From Nymphaea colorata (taxonomy: Eukaryota > Streptophyta > Magnoliopsida > Nymphaeales > Nymphaeaceae), in assembly GCF_008831285.2 (NCBI RefSeq), contig NC_045142.1, forward strand, positions 12,164,716 through 12,228,715: a stretch of DNA of 64,000 nt, given 5' to 3'. A program made the translations under genes and the position numbers. Positions 1 to 11,800 of the stretch are shown here, piece by piece (within the stretch, counting starts at the first letter, position 1; the number at the start of each line of letters is the position of its first letter). The notes below the pieces were generated by a model. That model saw nothing but the letters and a program-made list of their open reading frames with translations, was not told where the DNA came from and ran no database searches.

Positions 1-800
1 TCCATTTCAAGTTTTTGAGGCATCAACTTCATATTCTACGAAAAAAGAGGCATGAACATGCAAGTTAAGGCATTGTGAGGGTGCTTATCCGGAGACACTA
101 AAAGCAAGTCTATACCATGGGGTGATGGAGAGAAAGGTGGGCGTTTTGGCCCTCCTGTTATGATGAAAATTAATATTTGAAATAGAGGTTGGTGCAATGA
201 ACCATGAGAGTTGATAGGCAGCCAATTTCCATTTCAAGTTTTTCAGGAATCAACTTCATATTCTACTAAAAAAGGGGCATCAACATGCAAGTTAAGGCAT
301 TGTGAGGGTGCTTATCTCGAGACACTAAAAGCATGTCTGTACCATGGGGTGATGGAGAGAAAGGTGCGCGTTTCGGCCCTCCTGTTGAGCACTACGATGA
401 AAATTAATATTTGAAATTGAGGTTGGTGCAATGAACGGGATGAGAGTTGATAAGTTGTCAATTTCTATTTCAAGTTTTTGAGGCATCAACTTCATATTCT
501 ATGAAAAAAGAGGTATCAACATGCAAGTTGAGGTATTGTGAGGCACTTATCCCGAGACACTACAAGAAATAATATTTGAAATTGAAGTTGGTGCAAGGAA
601 CCGGATGAGAGTTGATAGGCAGCCAATTTTAATTTCAAGATTTTGAGGCATCAACTTCATATTCTATGAAAAAAAAGGCATCTGCAAGTTGAGGCATTTT
701 GAGGATGCTTATCACCATACACTAAAAGCACGACTGTACCATGAGGTGATGAAGAGAAAGGTGGGCCTTGCGGCCCTCCTACTGAGCACTAGGATGAAAT
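1..800. repeat. Tandem repeat, ~230-bp unit, about 3.5 copies
   Basis: A unit beginning near 'tccatttcaagtttttgagg' recurs at about 1, 228, 464 and 629. Each copy carries the same ordered landmarks: 'ggcatcaacttcatattcta', a run of A, 'atgcaagtt(a/g)aggcatt', 'gagacacta', 'accatggggtgatg', 'ggccctcct' and 'gagttgata'. The first two units are about 227 and 236 bp. The third is shortened to about 165 bp by an internal deletion, and the fourth breaks off near 800. The array probably starts before the window. No coding sense is seen. It could be a local satellite or the tandem part of a transposon. Confidence 0.85.
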
Positions 801-2241
801 ACTCTTCTCGGTTTTCCCAGCTGATCCCAAAAGAGGCAATCGGGTGTAAACAATTGCCTCAATAAATAAATAGATGGTATATTCCAACATGGCAGCCTGA
901 TAATAGCATGAGCTACGCAAAAAAATAAAGCAGGCAATAGTGTCCCCACCAACAAAAGATGATGTTTTAGTTCACATATGTACTCAATCCGTCGTCATGA
1001 AGTAATCAACATTTCAGACAAAGTAACGTGGACAAAAGTTCAATCATTGCTCATCGCACAGGCCCACTGTATACCGATTGTTCACCGTTCAACTCGCTAT
1101 CCCTATCAACCATATATAACAAGAATCTGTCATGCTCCAGACTGCCCACTATGAAAGTCAAGAGGGAAAGTGAATTATGCAAAACAGGCATACATGATCA
1201 ATCTCCTGAAAATTCAGAATAGTAACTGATATCTGTCGTGCTCACCGATGACAGAGCTTCAAACTCATGGATCTATTTTCCATTGAAAGGTGTGAAGAAT
1301 GAAGCATGTCTACTTGGAGAGATAAGAGATACACACCAACAAATACAACCAGTTTGTATTTGGTGTCCCTTTTCTGCTTGAAATGTTGCAACCAATTATC
1401 CTCCTTTATCCAACTTCAGAGTATCAACTCAAAGAGAAGCAAGTGCAGTTGCCAACACGGCACTGCTGGTTGGACCACAGCGCTAACAACGTTCTAAGCT
1501 CCCATGTTGATTGGAAGTAAAGCAAGTATTCAATAAGCTCACGTCCTCATCATTCGTAAGAACAAAACTATTATGCATGAGAAAAAGAAGAATGATCAGT
1601 AATCCAAAGCACCAACAATTGAGGGCTCACATGATAGGAGAAGCTTCAAGCTTCAGTTTGAATTCCTTATTTCATTGGTATATAAACTTATCAGGAACAG
1701 GACGGAACCAGTCATATGGCTAATTTCAGAGTTGGGAAACATATCAAAGTAGAGTTATAAAGCAATCTCATTTCTGTGAAAATTTTCAAAAGCACTGCAT
1801 GTCTACCTGCTCATATTTCCATGTGTCAGCCCACACCATGTAGACATTATAATAGAAGCTGTTAGCAACCACCGAAAGATGCAACTAGGAAATAACACAT
1901 CGGATGTATCTATAAGCAGTTCCCACCATCTTACATTTTTGTCCTGTATAAGACGTAACAGTAATCATAAGATTGTATTAGTTACTAATACATTTAGCCC
2001 ACAATTCACAAACTATCTGCATCGACTGGAATGAAATCTGAACAGGCGTAAAATACCATATCAAGCAGTAAATTAAGGCAGTTGCAAACTCGAAGAAGGC
2101 AAGGCCAGGACTAGAGGCTCACCCAACAAACAACAACCTGGAGATCACCATGGTTAACTGTTTCATGGTGCAGCCGATGATGCTAATGGTAACCTGTACA
2201 GAGAAAATCCAACTAACTTTGTCATCTGCATTTCAACAAAA
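801..2241. other. Unassigned non-coding stretch
   Basis: No gene, RNA gene or transposon could be recognised. Open frames are short (about 60-77 codons), overlap on both strands and carry no domain that I know. Confidence 0.5.
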
Positions 2242-2990
2242 ATGACAAATGAAAGCATGCAAACCGTAGGAGAATCAAGGCAGTCCGAATGGCATACAAG
2301 GAATTCAATCAGAGGTTCGAAAAGTTTTATGGAACAGACAGAGAAGAAGACTGGCCTTAGAGTTAATAAGTCCAAGTCAATAGTGATTCCGATCAACTAC
2401 GTATGGAGAAAGCTAACAGGTTAGCAGGGGTGCTCCGGTGGAAAGTAGGGAATTTGCCTATTCCATATTTGGGGTTACTTATGTTCGCAGGCAGTATGGG
2501 GGAATCAATTTGCAGGGAGGCAGTTGAAAAATTTGACAAGAAATTGGCATCTTTGAAGGCCAATCTCTTGTCTTATAGTGGAAGGTTTGTTTGATTAAAC
2601 ACGATCTAGCCTCTTTGGTAGTGTATTGGATGTTTGTGTTTCGTTTTCCAAAACAAATTTTGAATCAGCTGGAGAAAAGCATGAATAGGTTTTTATGGGC
2701 TGTGGATGCTATGGGGGTAAGAACTGGCATCTGATTGGATGGGCGGCATTAAGCAGACCTAGAAGGGAAGGGGGTGTAGGATTATGGCCTCTTCCCTTCT
2801 AGGATTGAAGGATGGAATATGGCACTGTTGGCTAGCAGGATTTGTAGACTGGTAAATGGTAAACCTCTAACATGGACATGGCTAAGTACCAGATATTTAG
2901 CTAGTGGCAAAAGCTTCTGGACCATAAAAAAAACCTTGGAATGGATCATGGGCATGGAAAGCTAGAAATGGTGATGACATAAAATTTTTT
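2242..2990 (+). pseudogene. LINE (non-LTR retrotransposon) relic, 3' part of reverse transcriptase
   Basis: Broken frames on the + strand match the C-terminal half of a plant LINE reverse transcriptase. 'TGLRVNKSKS' (about 2350-2380) is followed by 'LPIPYLGL' (about 2455-2480), the family hallmark that normally reads LPIxYLGLPLG. Then come 'KKLASLKANLLSYSGR' (thumb region) and, in another frame, 'LASLVVYWMFVFRFPKQI' (about 2605-2660). Further on are traces like 'WAALSRPRREGGVGLW' (about 2740-2785) and 'NMALLASRICRLVNGKP'. Stops and frameshifts are numerous, so it is dead. No poly(A) tail is visible at its end. It lies next to the oppositely oriented 5' half of a LINE (3015-4690). Confidence 0.8.
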
Positions 2991-3014
2991 GAATAAATGG
3001 CTGACTTTATACAT

Positions 3015-4690
3015 GAAGCCTTTCACCACCATCTCCGTAACGACTGTACAGAGATAGGGGATAGTGGATTCCCTTGCCTCAAACCCTACTACTATTGAAT
3101 TTTCTTCATTTTTGTCCATTCACCAGAATTGAAAAAGAAGCAGATATGACACATCATTAACTGACTTATCTCTATAAAATCCCAAGAAACAGTCATATGC
3201 CTTGGCCAGGTCCATTTTCAAGCTCAGGACCTCTTGCTTATGGCTACTGGACCAATCTAAAGTTTTATAAACCAGAAGAACTTGATCATGAGTGACTCTT
3301 CTTTTAAGAAATGCTCCCTGTTTGGTGTCAATAACACACGCTAGAATGGCCTGCATCCTCAAGACAATCAACTTTGAAATAATCTTATAGACGCTATAGG
3401 TCTAAAGTCCTCTATCTTGAACTTGGGGAAGGAGCATAATATTTGTGGGGTTAATATTTTCCACTATTCTACCCGTGTCAAAGAATGATTTCACCGCCCT
3501 GCTAGCATCACCCCAACTTCATCGCACATCTCTTTAAAAAGAGAAATTGGGCATGCGGTCAGGACCAGCAGCGCTTTCTCCATCTAAACTCATTACAACA
3601 CCTTTTAATTCTTCCATGGAAATCGGCACAATCAGTGACTTGTTTTCAAGATCTGAAACTTGACTACCTTCAGCCATACCCTCAAATATCTGCCTACCGC
3701 CCTGTCCTCATTCATAAACCTATCAAAATACTCACTAACAGCATCCAGGATTCCTAGCGACCCCTCATAGCAAATCCCATTCACAATCATTGTCTTGATT
3801 ATGTTTTTCCTCTCCCTATTCGCCGCCATCATCTGAAAGAACTTTGTATTCTTGTCTCTCTCTCTCTCACAACCATTTAACCTTCGCTTTGTTCTTCCCA
3901 TACACTTCCTCCAGATGCATAATTTCCTCAAGTTTACTTCTAACTTCTATCTCTCTCTACACTACCAACTATACCTCTATCAATGTCTGCTTGCACCTTC
4001 TGAGCTCTTCCATTAATTTTTGAGCTTTGTCACTGATCTTTCCAAAATAATTCTTATTCCACAGTCTCAGTTCCTTCCTCATTTCATCTATTTTCTTTAA
4101 TACTCGTATGATTGGACAGCCGTCCGCTCTTTTCCTCCGTGCTTCTCTAATGATATCTCTTTTTTCAGACACTAAAATCCATGGTTTGCAAAACCAAAAT
4201 CGGTATGGCTTTCTAGTCCTGCCTCTGTTGAGCCTGTAGAGAGAATACAAGGGCTTTATGATCAGATGATGGCCTTACCACTGCTTCCAGCCTGCTGTTA
4301 CTACTAGTTTGTCTTTTCCATTCAATATTCACAAACGCCCTGTCAATTCTACTATGCACTAAAGCATCGGCCTTTCTTCTATTAGTCCACGTAAATCGGC
4401 ACTTTGGGTCTACTACCTACCTCAGCCCTCACCCATCAATGAAATTATTAAAAATATGACAAGCCTTGAAATTGGGCAGTATCCCACACTTCTCTTGTGC
4501 ATCTCTTACTGCATTAAAATCCCCTGATAAAAATAAGGGTCCTTCCTCTCTAGCTGATTCCTGACTCAGCTGTAAGAAACAGCTTTCTCTCCGGCCCTTG
4601 TCATCAGGCATATATGCTCCTCCAATCCTTACTCTACATTTAAATTTAGTAGAGTAAAACCAACCCACTATCCACCACCTAGACAAGTTG
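3015..4690 (-). pseudogene. LINE relic, endonuclease and 5' part of reverse transcriptase
   Basis: Read on the - strand from 4690 downwards, this is the first half of a LINE ORF2. The apurinic-like endonuclease shows 'LSGDFNAVRD' (GDFN motif, about 4510-4535), then 'FTWTNRRKADALVHSRIDRA' and 'SDHKALVFSLYR' (catalytic SDH motif, about 4235-4270). A linker with 'ERDKNTKFFQMMAANRERKN' (about 3820-3875) follows. The reverse transcriptase start reads 'VLRMQAILACVIDTKQGAF' and 'LKMDLAKAYD' (about 3200-3370), ending in a decayed 'GLRQGxPLSP'-like motif near 3050-3080. Frame breaks between all blocks make it non-functional. The YADD active site is not seen. The part expected next is found on the opposite strand at 2242-2990. 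Confidence 0.85.
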
Positions 4691-5289
4691 AAAGCCTAAA
4701 TTAACACATTGGACCTAAAACCTTAAGTGCTTGACAATTAAACTTAACACACCTAAAGTTCAACTTAACCAGACTAAATGACATGAGGCTTGACTATGTC
4801 CTATCTAAGTTGCTAAAATAGAATATGGGACAACAAAATCGCATAATTAAGCTAGAACAAATAAAAACAATCCTAAGTAGACATTAGAGGTTAATGATAA
4901 CAAACAGTGACTTAAAGGCTTCCCTAATTTTGGAGGCATGCAAAGAAATAACTAAAATGGACAATCTAGCCCATGACACAACTGGCACACGACCTAGACA
5001 CGTTCAAGACACAGAATTAAACCAGAAAATTGCAAAAAAATAAATAAACAAGGAAAATTAGATGAGAAAAGATTATTATATCCTTTATGAAAATGATGTG
5101 CACTATATGACCTAAAATGATGCAAAACTACAACTTTTACTCAATGAAGGCCTCCAAATTTGGTTCCTCTATCTCTAGACAGAATCTATAAGACACCTAT
5201 ATCCCAAAATAAAGCAATGAACTGGATAATTCATGCCAAATAATGCAAAAATACTGCAATTTAAAAAAAAAACCCATTCATGCACTATA

Positions 5290-5351
5290 GTTGCCAGTTA
5301 GTTTGGGTAAACAGGCTGGAGTTGCCAGTTAGTTTGGGTAAACAGGCTGGA
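5290..5351. repeat. 31-bp perfect tandem duplication
   Basis: A 31-base unit starting 'gttgccagttagtttgggta' occurs twice back to back (5290-5320 and 5321-5351) with no difference, which points to a recent slippage or duplication event. Confidence 0.95.
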
Positions 5352-5927
5352 CCAAGGTTAATTTGTGGCATCTAGGCCTGTAACCAGAGATTTAGGTTGT
5401 AAGGCCCAACGTTTTTACTTTTCCTTTATTTATTGCAAAAACATTAATATGGGTATAGGATATAAATGGTAGATTTAAATAGCTATTAAGTCTAGTTGAA
5501 ACTGTCAACTATGTCATTAAGAGGTGCAGTTATGAAAAATAAAGGGGCTAATTAATATATGCTGGAGGCAGTAACTGAAGTTGTAAAATGAGAAATTAAG
5601 GAAGGTTCAGGGCAGCAGAGAAGCCATTCTCAGTAAATTAGTAAGGAGGTGTTGCTGGCCATGTATTGGCCTTATCTAACTCAATACTGCAGCATTTTAG
5701 GTTCCTATTTGTTGCAGCCATAGAGGAAATGTTCCAGCAACTAGAAATTGGGGAAGAGTAGGAGCTAATCCTGGTTTTTCATGTATCTTGGGGTGAATAT
5801 TAAAAGCTAAGAAAGACTGATTTACATGTCTGTCATCCGTGCCTTGAGGATGTAAGAAACTAAGGAGCTGCTAGTCAAAACCAAGGGCTGTACAGTTAGA
5901 GTGACCATGGTAAGTGTTATATAGTTC

Positions 5928-5929
<2 letters not shown>

Positions 5930-5995
<66 letters not shown>
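5930..5995. repeat. (TA)n microsatellite, about 66 bp
   Basis: Uninterrupted TA dinucleotides. Confidence 0.98.
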
Positions 5996-5998
<3 letters not shown>

Positions 5999-7963
5999 CA
6001 TGGAGAATTCTACTTGGTGGGGCAAGCTGTGATATGAAATTATATATGTAAATTTGCTAGGGAATCCTGTTAGACTGCATTGGAACCATAGCCCTAGTAG
6101 CATACTGAATTGACTGCACCTTGGATCAATAAGGTATGAGAATATTCAGACATGTATGGTAATATAGATGTATAAAAGTAGATATGCAATGTGTATACGA
6201 GTAAGCATAAAGTAAGAAGTAGACTGTCATATTGAAATGCTAGCATGCATTACATTAAAATGAAAGGTTGAGCATGGTTATAGAATTGCTTCTGAAATTT
6301 AGAATATGATCAGATTTATTAAGGAAGCATGTTGCATGATTAGCTTTATGACAGATGGTGAGTGAATGAATGTTATGACGTGATGATACCTCAATTTCAG
6401 AAGTGCATAAACTGATATTCCTATGGCATGTGTCGCTTATTAGTAAACTCAACAGGGAATACTCTTGTTCTTGTGAAGGTCTGTGCATATATAGGTACGC
6501 ATGTGTATGTATTGATATATAGTATATACTTATATATAGTCATATGTAGCTGTGTTTTTATATAGTGGGAGGTGTTTTTCAACAGCTATATTGAATATAA
6601 ATATTCCTGTATGTTAAAATGAAATGAGTGACAAGTTCCTTCGTGAATGGGCCTGGTGATAATAAGAAAACTATAGAAGTATATTTGCATGAATTAGTAT
6701 GAGCAAGATATATCAAAACTATTTCTTAGTTATTACGTTTCTGTCCTATCCTTCTAAAGATCTCATGCATGATGTTATTGTATAAATCATAACAGAACAC
6801 AGGAAAAGAAAAAGAGAGAGAGTCTTATATCTACATTACACTAGACCTATGCAAAGCCTAATTCGGTTGATACAAGGCCTGCTTAGTAGGGGACTGCTTT
6901 GTACCCTATGAATGTCACTCAGTCTGCAGTGATTAATACTAGACATGCAGGGGGATATTTGATCATGATAGAAGCAGGCAGTTCTTATACTTTGATGTGT
7001 TTATATAATAACACATGCCAGAACTCGATCTGATCTGGGTGATGGGTTTCTGGGGTACTCATTTGTCCTCTATTAACATGTTAGACAACAATGATATCTT
7101 CACAGAATTAGAAATGTTGGAAAATAAGATCATTTGGTGAATATGCAGATCTAATTAAAGGATAGAATGATTCCCATGTTATCTATGAACTAACCAGAAA
7201 AAAATAAGTGAAACAAATCCAAAGAGCTAGAATGGCCCTTTTGATTAAGATTAGCTTATGAATGTAATTAAAAGAATCATCATTTTGCTTAATACAAAAA
7301 TTCATTCAATGAGCAAAGCTGACAAGAAATGGGGAAACCAGAAATAGGATCTGAACTAGAAATCTACAGGACAGGAAATGGGAATAAAGCAAATAAAAAC
7401 TAACTGAAGTCTGCAATTAAACTTCTTAATATGAGGTTGAGATTCCTGACTGAAACCATAAAGCTCCAAAATAGTCAAGCTATAATTGTTAGGTGCATGC
7501 AGTATGCGGTTGAATGAAGGAAAACTGTAGGGAAGGTGGTTTCCGAGTAGTGTAGCAGACTTGGACATGTGTTTCTCCCTATTAAAAATAATAAACATGA
7601 ATATGAAGGCAGGATGTTGGGAGCAACTGCTAAGAACAAAGAAATTCCTTTAGAGAAGGAAACAAACTATATATCTATAGATGTAATAAACAATAATATA
7701 TAAATCCTACTGTTCTTAAACAAGGGGCTAAGGTAATTCCAACGTAGCCATCTGTCTTGTATGAAGTCAGACCCAGTTAGGAAGGTACTGTGGGGAATAG
7801 TACTGCCTTATGGGCCTAGGACTAAGACCAATGATAAATATAGGTTAATCCCTTATGTGCTTAAATGGAAATAGTATTGCACTCTAGTATGAACAGATTG
7901 TGAGGGGACAACAATTTGAATCTTAAGTATAAAGCCATGGTGAGGTTCAGCCATAAACATTGA

Positions 7964-7973
<10 letters not shown>

Positions 7974-8036
<63 letters not shown>
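7974..8036. repeat. (TA)n microsatellite, about 63 bp
   Basis: Uninterrupted TA dinucleotides, preceded by 'tgtgtg'. Confidence 0.98.
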
Positions 8037-8039
<3 letters not shown>

Positions 8040-8133
8040 CATACATGTAACTAAATTTTTCTTACATAAGGGAATATGAATAGTAAAAATTCTATTGACA
8101 TGCTTGTATACTGGTAAATGTATACATAGGTAT

Positions 8134-8135
<2 letters not shown>

Positions 8136-8218
<83 letters not shown>
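8136..8218. repeat. Compound (TA)n(TG)n microsatellite
   Basis: About 45 bp of TA passes directly into about 38 bp of TG. Its transcript could form long open frames in several registers, none of them real. Confidence 0.98.
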
Positions 8219-8220
<2 letters not shown>

Positions 8221-8559
8221 TATGTGTGTGTACCTATGCAAATGCATTCGTAAGGGCGTGGTTGCGATCAATATAAATACAGACATATCGATGACATTGA
8301 CATGGAATCTTGTGATGAATTTTCTCTGCACAGGTAGTAGATTAAACCGGTACTGCATTGGGATTCATGCACAAGGTGTGCTAAACTCCAAAATGTGATT
8401 CATAATGGTAATCCCATAGGTAAATATATTGAGAAAAGTATCGATTTTGTTTCAACAATGACATGAGCAAGTTCAGTGGTTGGTTTTATCTCATGCGGTA
8501 GTGGCATAACATGAGACCATGGTGGTTGCTCACTCCTCCATCTGCACACTGGACAACTT

Positions 8560-8800
8560 GTAGGGTTTTGGGCGGCACAAGGGCTTGGGGTTTTGTTAAA
8601 ATTTTGTTTGGAGAGTAAGGCGTCTCCTGGTCCCCCAACCCGGGTGCCTAGAGGGGCCGGTCTACCACTTCGGGTAATAGCGGTGGTTAGACCATGCTGC
8701 TGTAGTGGTGATCTGGGACATCGCAGGAGGCTTCTCTGCAGATTACCATTGATCTGTTTGGATTGCCTAGTAAAGACATGTTTTGTACCCATAAGGTTTT
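8560..8800. other. GC-richer island of unknown nature
   Basis: Base composition shifts to clearly higher GC than on either side, with runs such as 'ggtcccccaacccgggtgcc'. An open frame of about 130 codons covers 8400-8792 on the - strand, and one of 76 codons lies on the + strand. Neither has a domain I recognise. It may be a fragment of a transposon leader or a captured gene piece. Confidence 0.35.
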
Positions 8801-8829
8801 CTATTGTTTGCTCTTTACAATGACCATGA

Positions 8830-11800
8830 TCATTGTTAATGGATCACCATTGTAATTCTACAAACATATGGATGTCATGTACACCTTGTTCATGCTAATA
8901 AGATATAACTCTAAGGTGCATTATGAATTGTTAACTTATAGATGTCGACCATAAAGTCCTCATATGAATTTGTTTAACATAATTATATACTTATTTTATC
9001 GGACCATATTCTATTCATGGCTAGATGTTGCTTTACTTAGAGGAAATCTGACCATTCTTTTTATCTCTACAGGTAGTTCTCGAGAGATCGTGGGCTACAA
9101 GATTGACATCCTCAGTTTTTGTGATGGACTGACATTGACAATCTAGACAATGCGTCGAGTCTGGGCTTTGTGGACATTTTAATTTAGTCTAAGTGTTTTT
9201 GTGTGGGATCAATAATGTTGTCTCTTCAAACAATGTTGGATGTTTTGTTGGTGTTTGATTTGTTTACGTTTTGGTCATTACTCAAGTTTGCTTAGAATAA
9301 GACTCCATGTTTGTTTTTGTTATATATATATATATATATATATGTTGTCAAAAACTTGGGTCGTGACATATGTAACAATTAAATACGGACAAATACCACT
9401 AAGGTGCAATAAAACAATCGAACTAAACAAGAGAAAAGTGAAACAACACAAACAACACTTCACAAAAATTGACTAAAAGACCCTAGGTGGACACTAATGG
9501 AGAAAGTGATCTCAATTTTGATAAGACGGTTAAGAATTGGACTAAAGACTAATTTCAGACTCTAAAAAACTAGGGCTTTAGAAAAAAAACATAAGTTTGC
9601 CTGGGAAAAAGTTTTACCTTTGCACCCAATGCTCTAATGACTTTACAAAAAATTACCTTTAAACCCTGGTCAACTTGAACTAAATTGTTGTATTAAAATT
9701 TTGATTTTCTACAAAGGCTTGTGAAAAGATCACCCTTGTTAAACCCGGCAGATCCTAATTATTTTAAGTGAAACCTTAAAATAATGATAAACAACATAGA
9801 AATGAGAAAAGTAGACTAGGAGAAAGATTATACAATCTAGAGGGGATTCTATAGGCTAGTGAGTTCTACAAAGAACTTCAACTAAAAGTATCACTCACCT
9901 ATCATAAATTGATGGTTTCATATTTGAAAACAGCTCACTGGCAGAAAAAGCCACTATAGTGAGACTTAAACCTGGATAAACCTAATCCCTTGCATGCTGG
10001 CACTTGACAAACTCCTGATACTTGATCCTAGTGCCCAGTGGGTTATAGAGAGAACTTAAGGCCACAAGAATGGTTTTCATGCACACTCACCACACCCCTG
10101 ATTTGAACATGACCCTAGGAGAAATAGCAAACACAAAATAACACACAAGAAAAATGTCTACAAGAAAAATGTTAGACACAGTAGGAAACTAAACCACTAA
10201 CCTTCGAAAATGTAAGACCAAACTCAATTTCTATAAAATAATAAACCTTCGAAAACTAAAATTATAAACTAAAGACTTGACCTTTCCACACCCTAATTTC
10301 ACCTACAAATATGAACAAGAATTAGAAAACAAGAGAAAACGCATATAAACATGAGTGAACAGTTAAAAAAAACCCAAATAAAAACCTACATTAGCTATTA
10401 CCAAACCTTAGAGCATGTTGCAACAAAACATAATTAACCCATCAAAAAACAAATAAAAACATAAAAAATGGACTTGGTACCCTATGCTCTACAATTGTAG
10501 ACATAAACAAAAGAAAGAACATGAAACACACAATAGCAAATAGAAAAACAAATCAGAAAAACAAAATAGTACATGTGATACCTAGCAATGAGAAACCCCT
10601 AACAAACATGTTAGATCTAAAGTTTGTTTATACCACATTGCATACCCTGGAACAAACCCATTAAAACCTTGGATAAATTTCATATATTCTACCGTCTTCC
10701 TATCTCATTTCTCCAACTTAGGCAAACATGCATCCATGATTATTCTCTAAACTCTTCTTTAGTTGGTTGGTGATTGAAAGCAAGTCAGATGCCTCTTGTT
10801 GTCCTCCACCACATAAGGTCTTCTATTAGTTGGAACATGCCAAGGCTTTACCTTCTATTCCTCTCAATGCTCCAAAACTTGATAGGTTCTCTAAATCTCA
10901 ATTAACCAAGAATCCACTAACTTTGGATCCTTCTTAGTGAATACTCTGGACCACCTTTCTCAATGGTAAATCTCCACATGACATTCATTTGAAACCATGA
11001 AAGCAAGATTTACAAAAAGTACTTAACAATGACAACTAATTATAAAGACAAATTCATAATCTATATGAACACCTAGACATTATAAACTTAACAAAACCAG
11101 CACACAAAGACAAGAGTAGGGGAGTCATGCAGCCAATTGAAGCCCTCACATCATGCACTAGTGCCAAGAGAAATCAAAAAGTACATAAAAAATAGAAGTG
11201 CACAACTAATATCTACATGATAATAGTACTCAAAATCTTGATATATCAAAGCACAAAGAATACTATAAGATAAAGCCAAAAAACTAGACAACTCGATTTT
11301 ATATCAGTAGAGTGTATGAGATCAGTTCAAACTAAAACATTCAACATAGTTGCGTTAGTTGCAGTAAAGGAAATTTGTTGTGACAAGGATTGCTGAAGAT
11401 ATTATTTAGTGAAAGTTACACAATATATGTGAATTTACATCATTGTACAAAGTAATAGAATATAGAGAAAACTAAGTATGGAAATAAAAAGGTGCAAGCA
11501 TTTTCCCAATCTTAATTATCTCTTGTCCTAATAGTTACCTTCTAGAAGAACGATAAAAAAGTAATAACATTTTATACTAGAGTATTCAAACCCAAACAAA
11601 TAATTATTTACAATAATAATATCAAAAAGAAAAATATATCACACACAATGATTAGTCACTCTTAGCCATATAGGGCACAATTACATTGTCTTCGGTTCCA
11701 TAAACTTATAGTGAATTTATGTTCACGCCAAAGCTGGCTCAAAGTCTATTATTGTACATGACAAGTTATGTTACTTCTCTATTATAGTGGCACAATACCC

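Larger units (their letters stand above)
4691..8400. other. Intergenic stretch with microsatellites
   Basis: I see no gene here. It holds a 31-bp tandem duplication at 5290 and long (TA)n or (TG)n tracts at 5930, 7974 and 8136, listed separately. Open frames over the microsatellites are artefacts of the dinucleotide repeat. Confidence 0.6.

Noticed and set aside
1-800. CRISPR-like array
   Set aside because: The repeats are long (about 230 bp), contiguous and without spacers, and the genome is plant-like.
2242-4690. Twin-priming 5' inversion of a LINE
   Set aside because: In twin priming the inverted 5' piece lies upstream of the 3' piece. Here the order is reversed and no poly(A) tail is seen at the far end.
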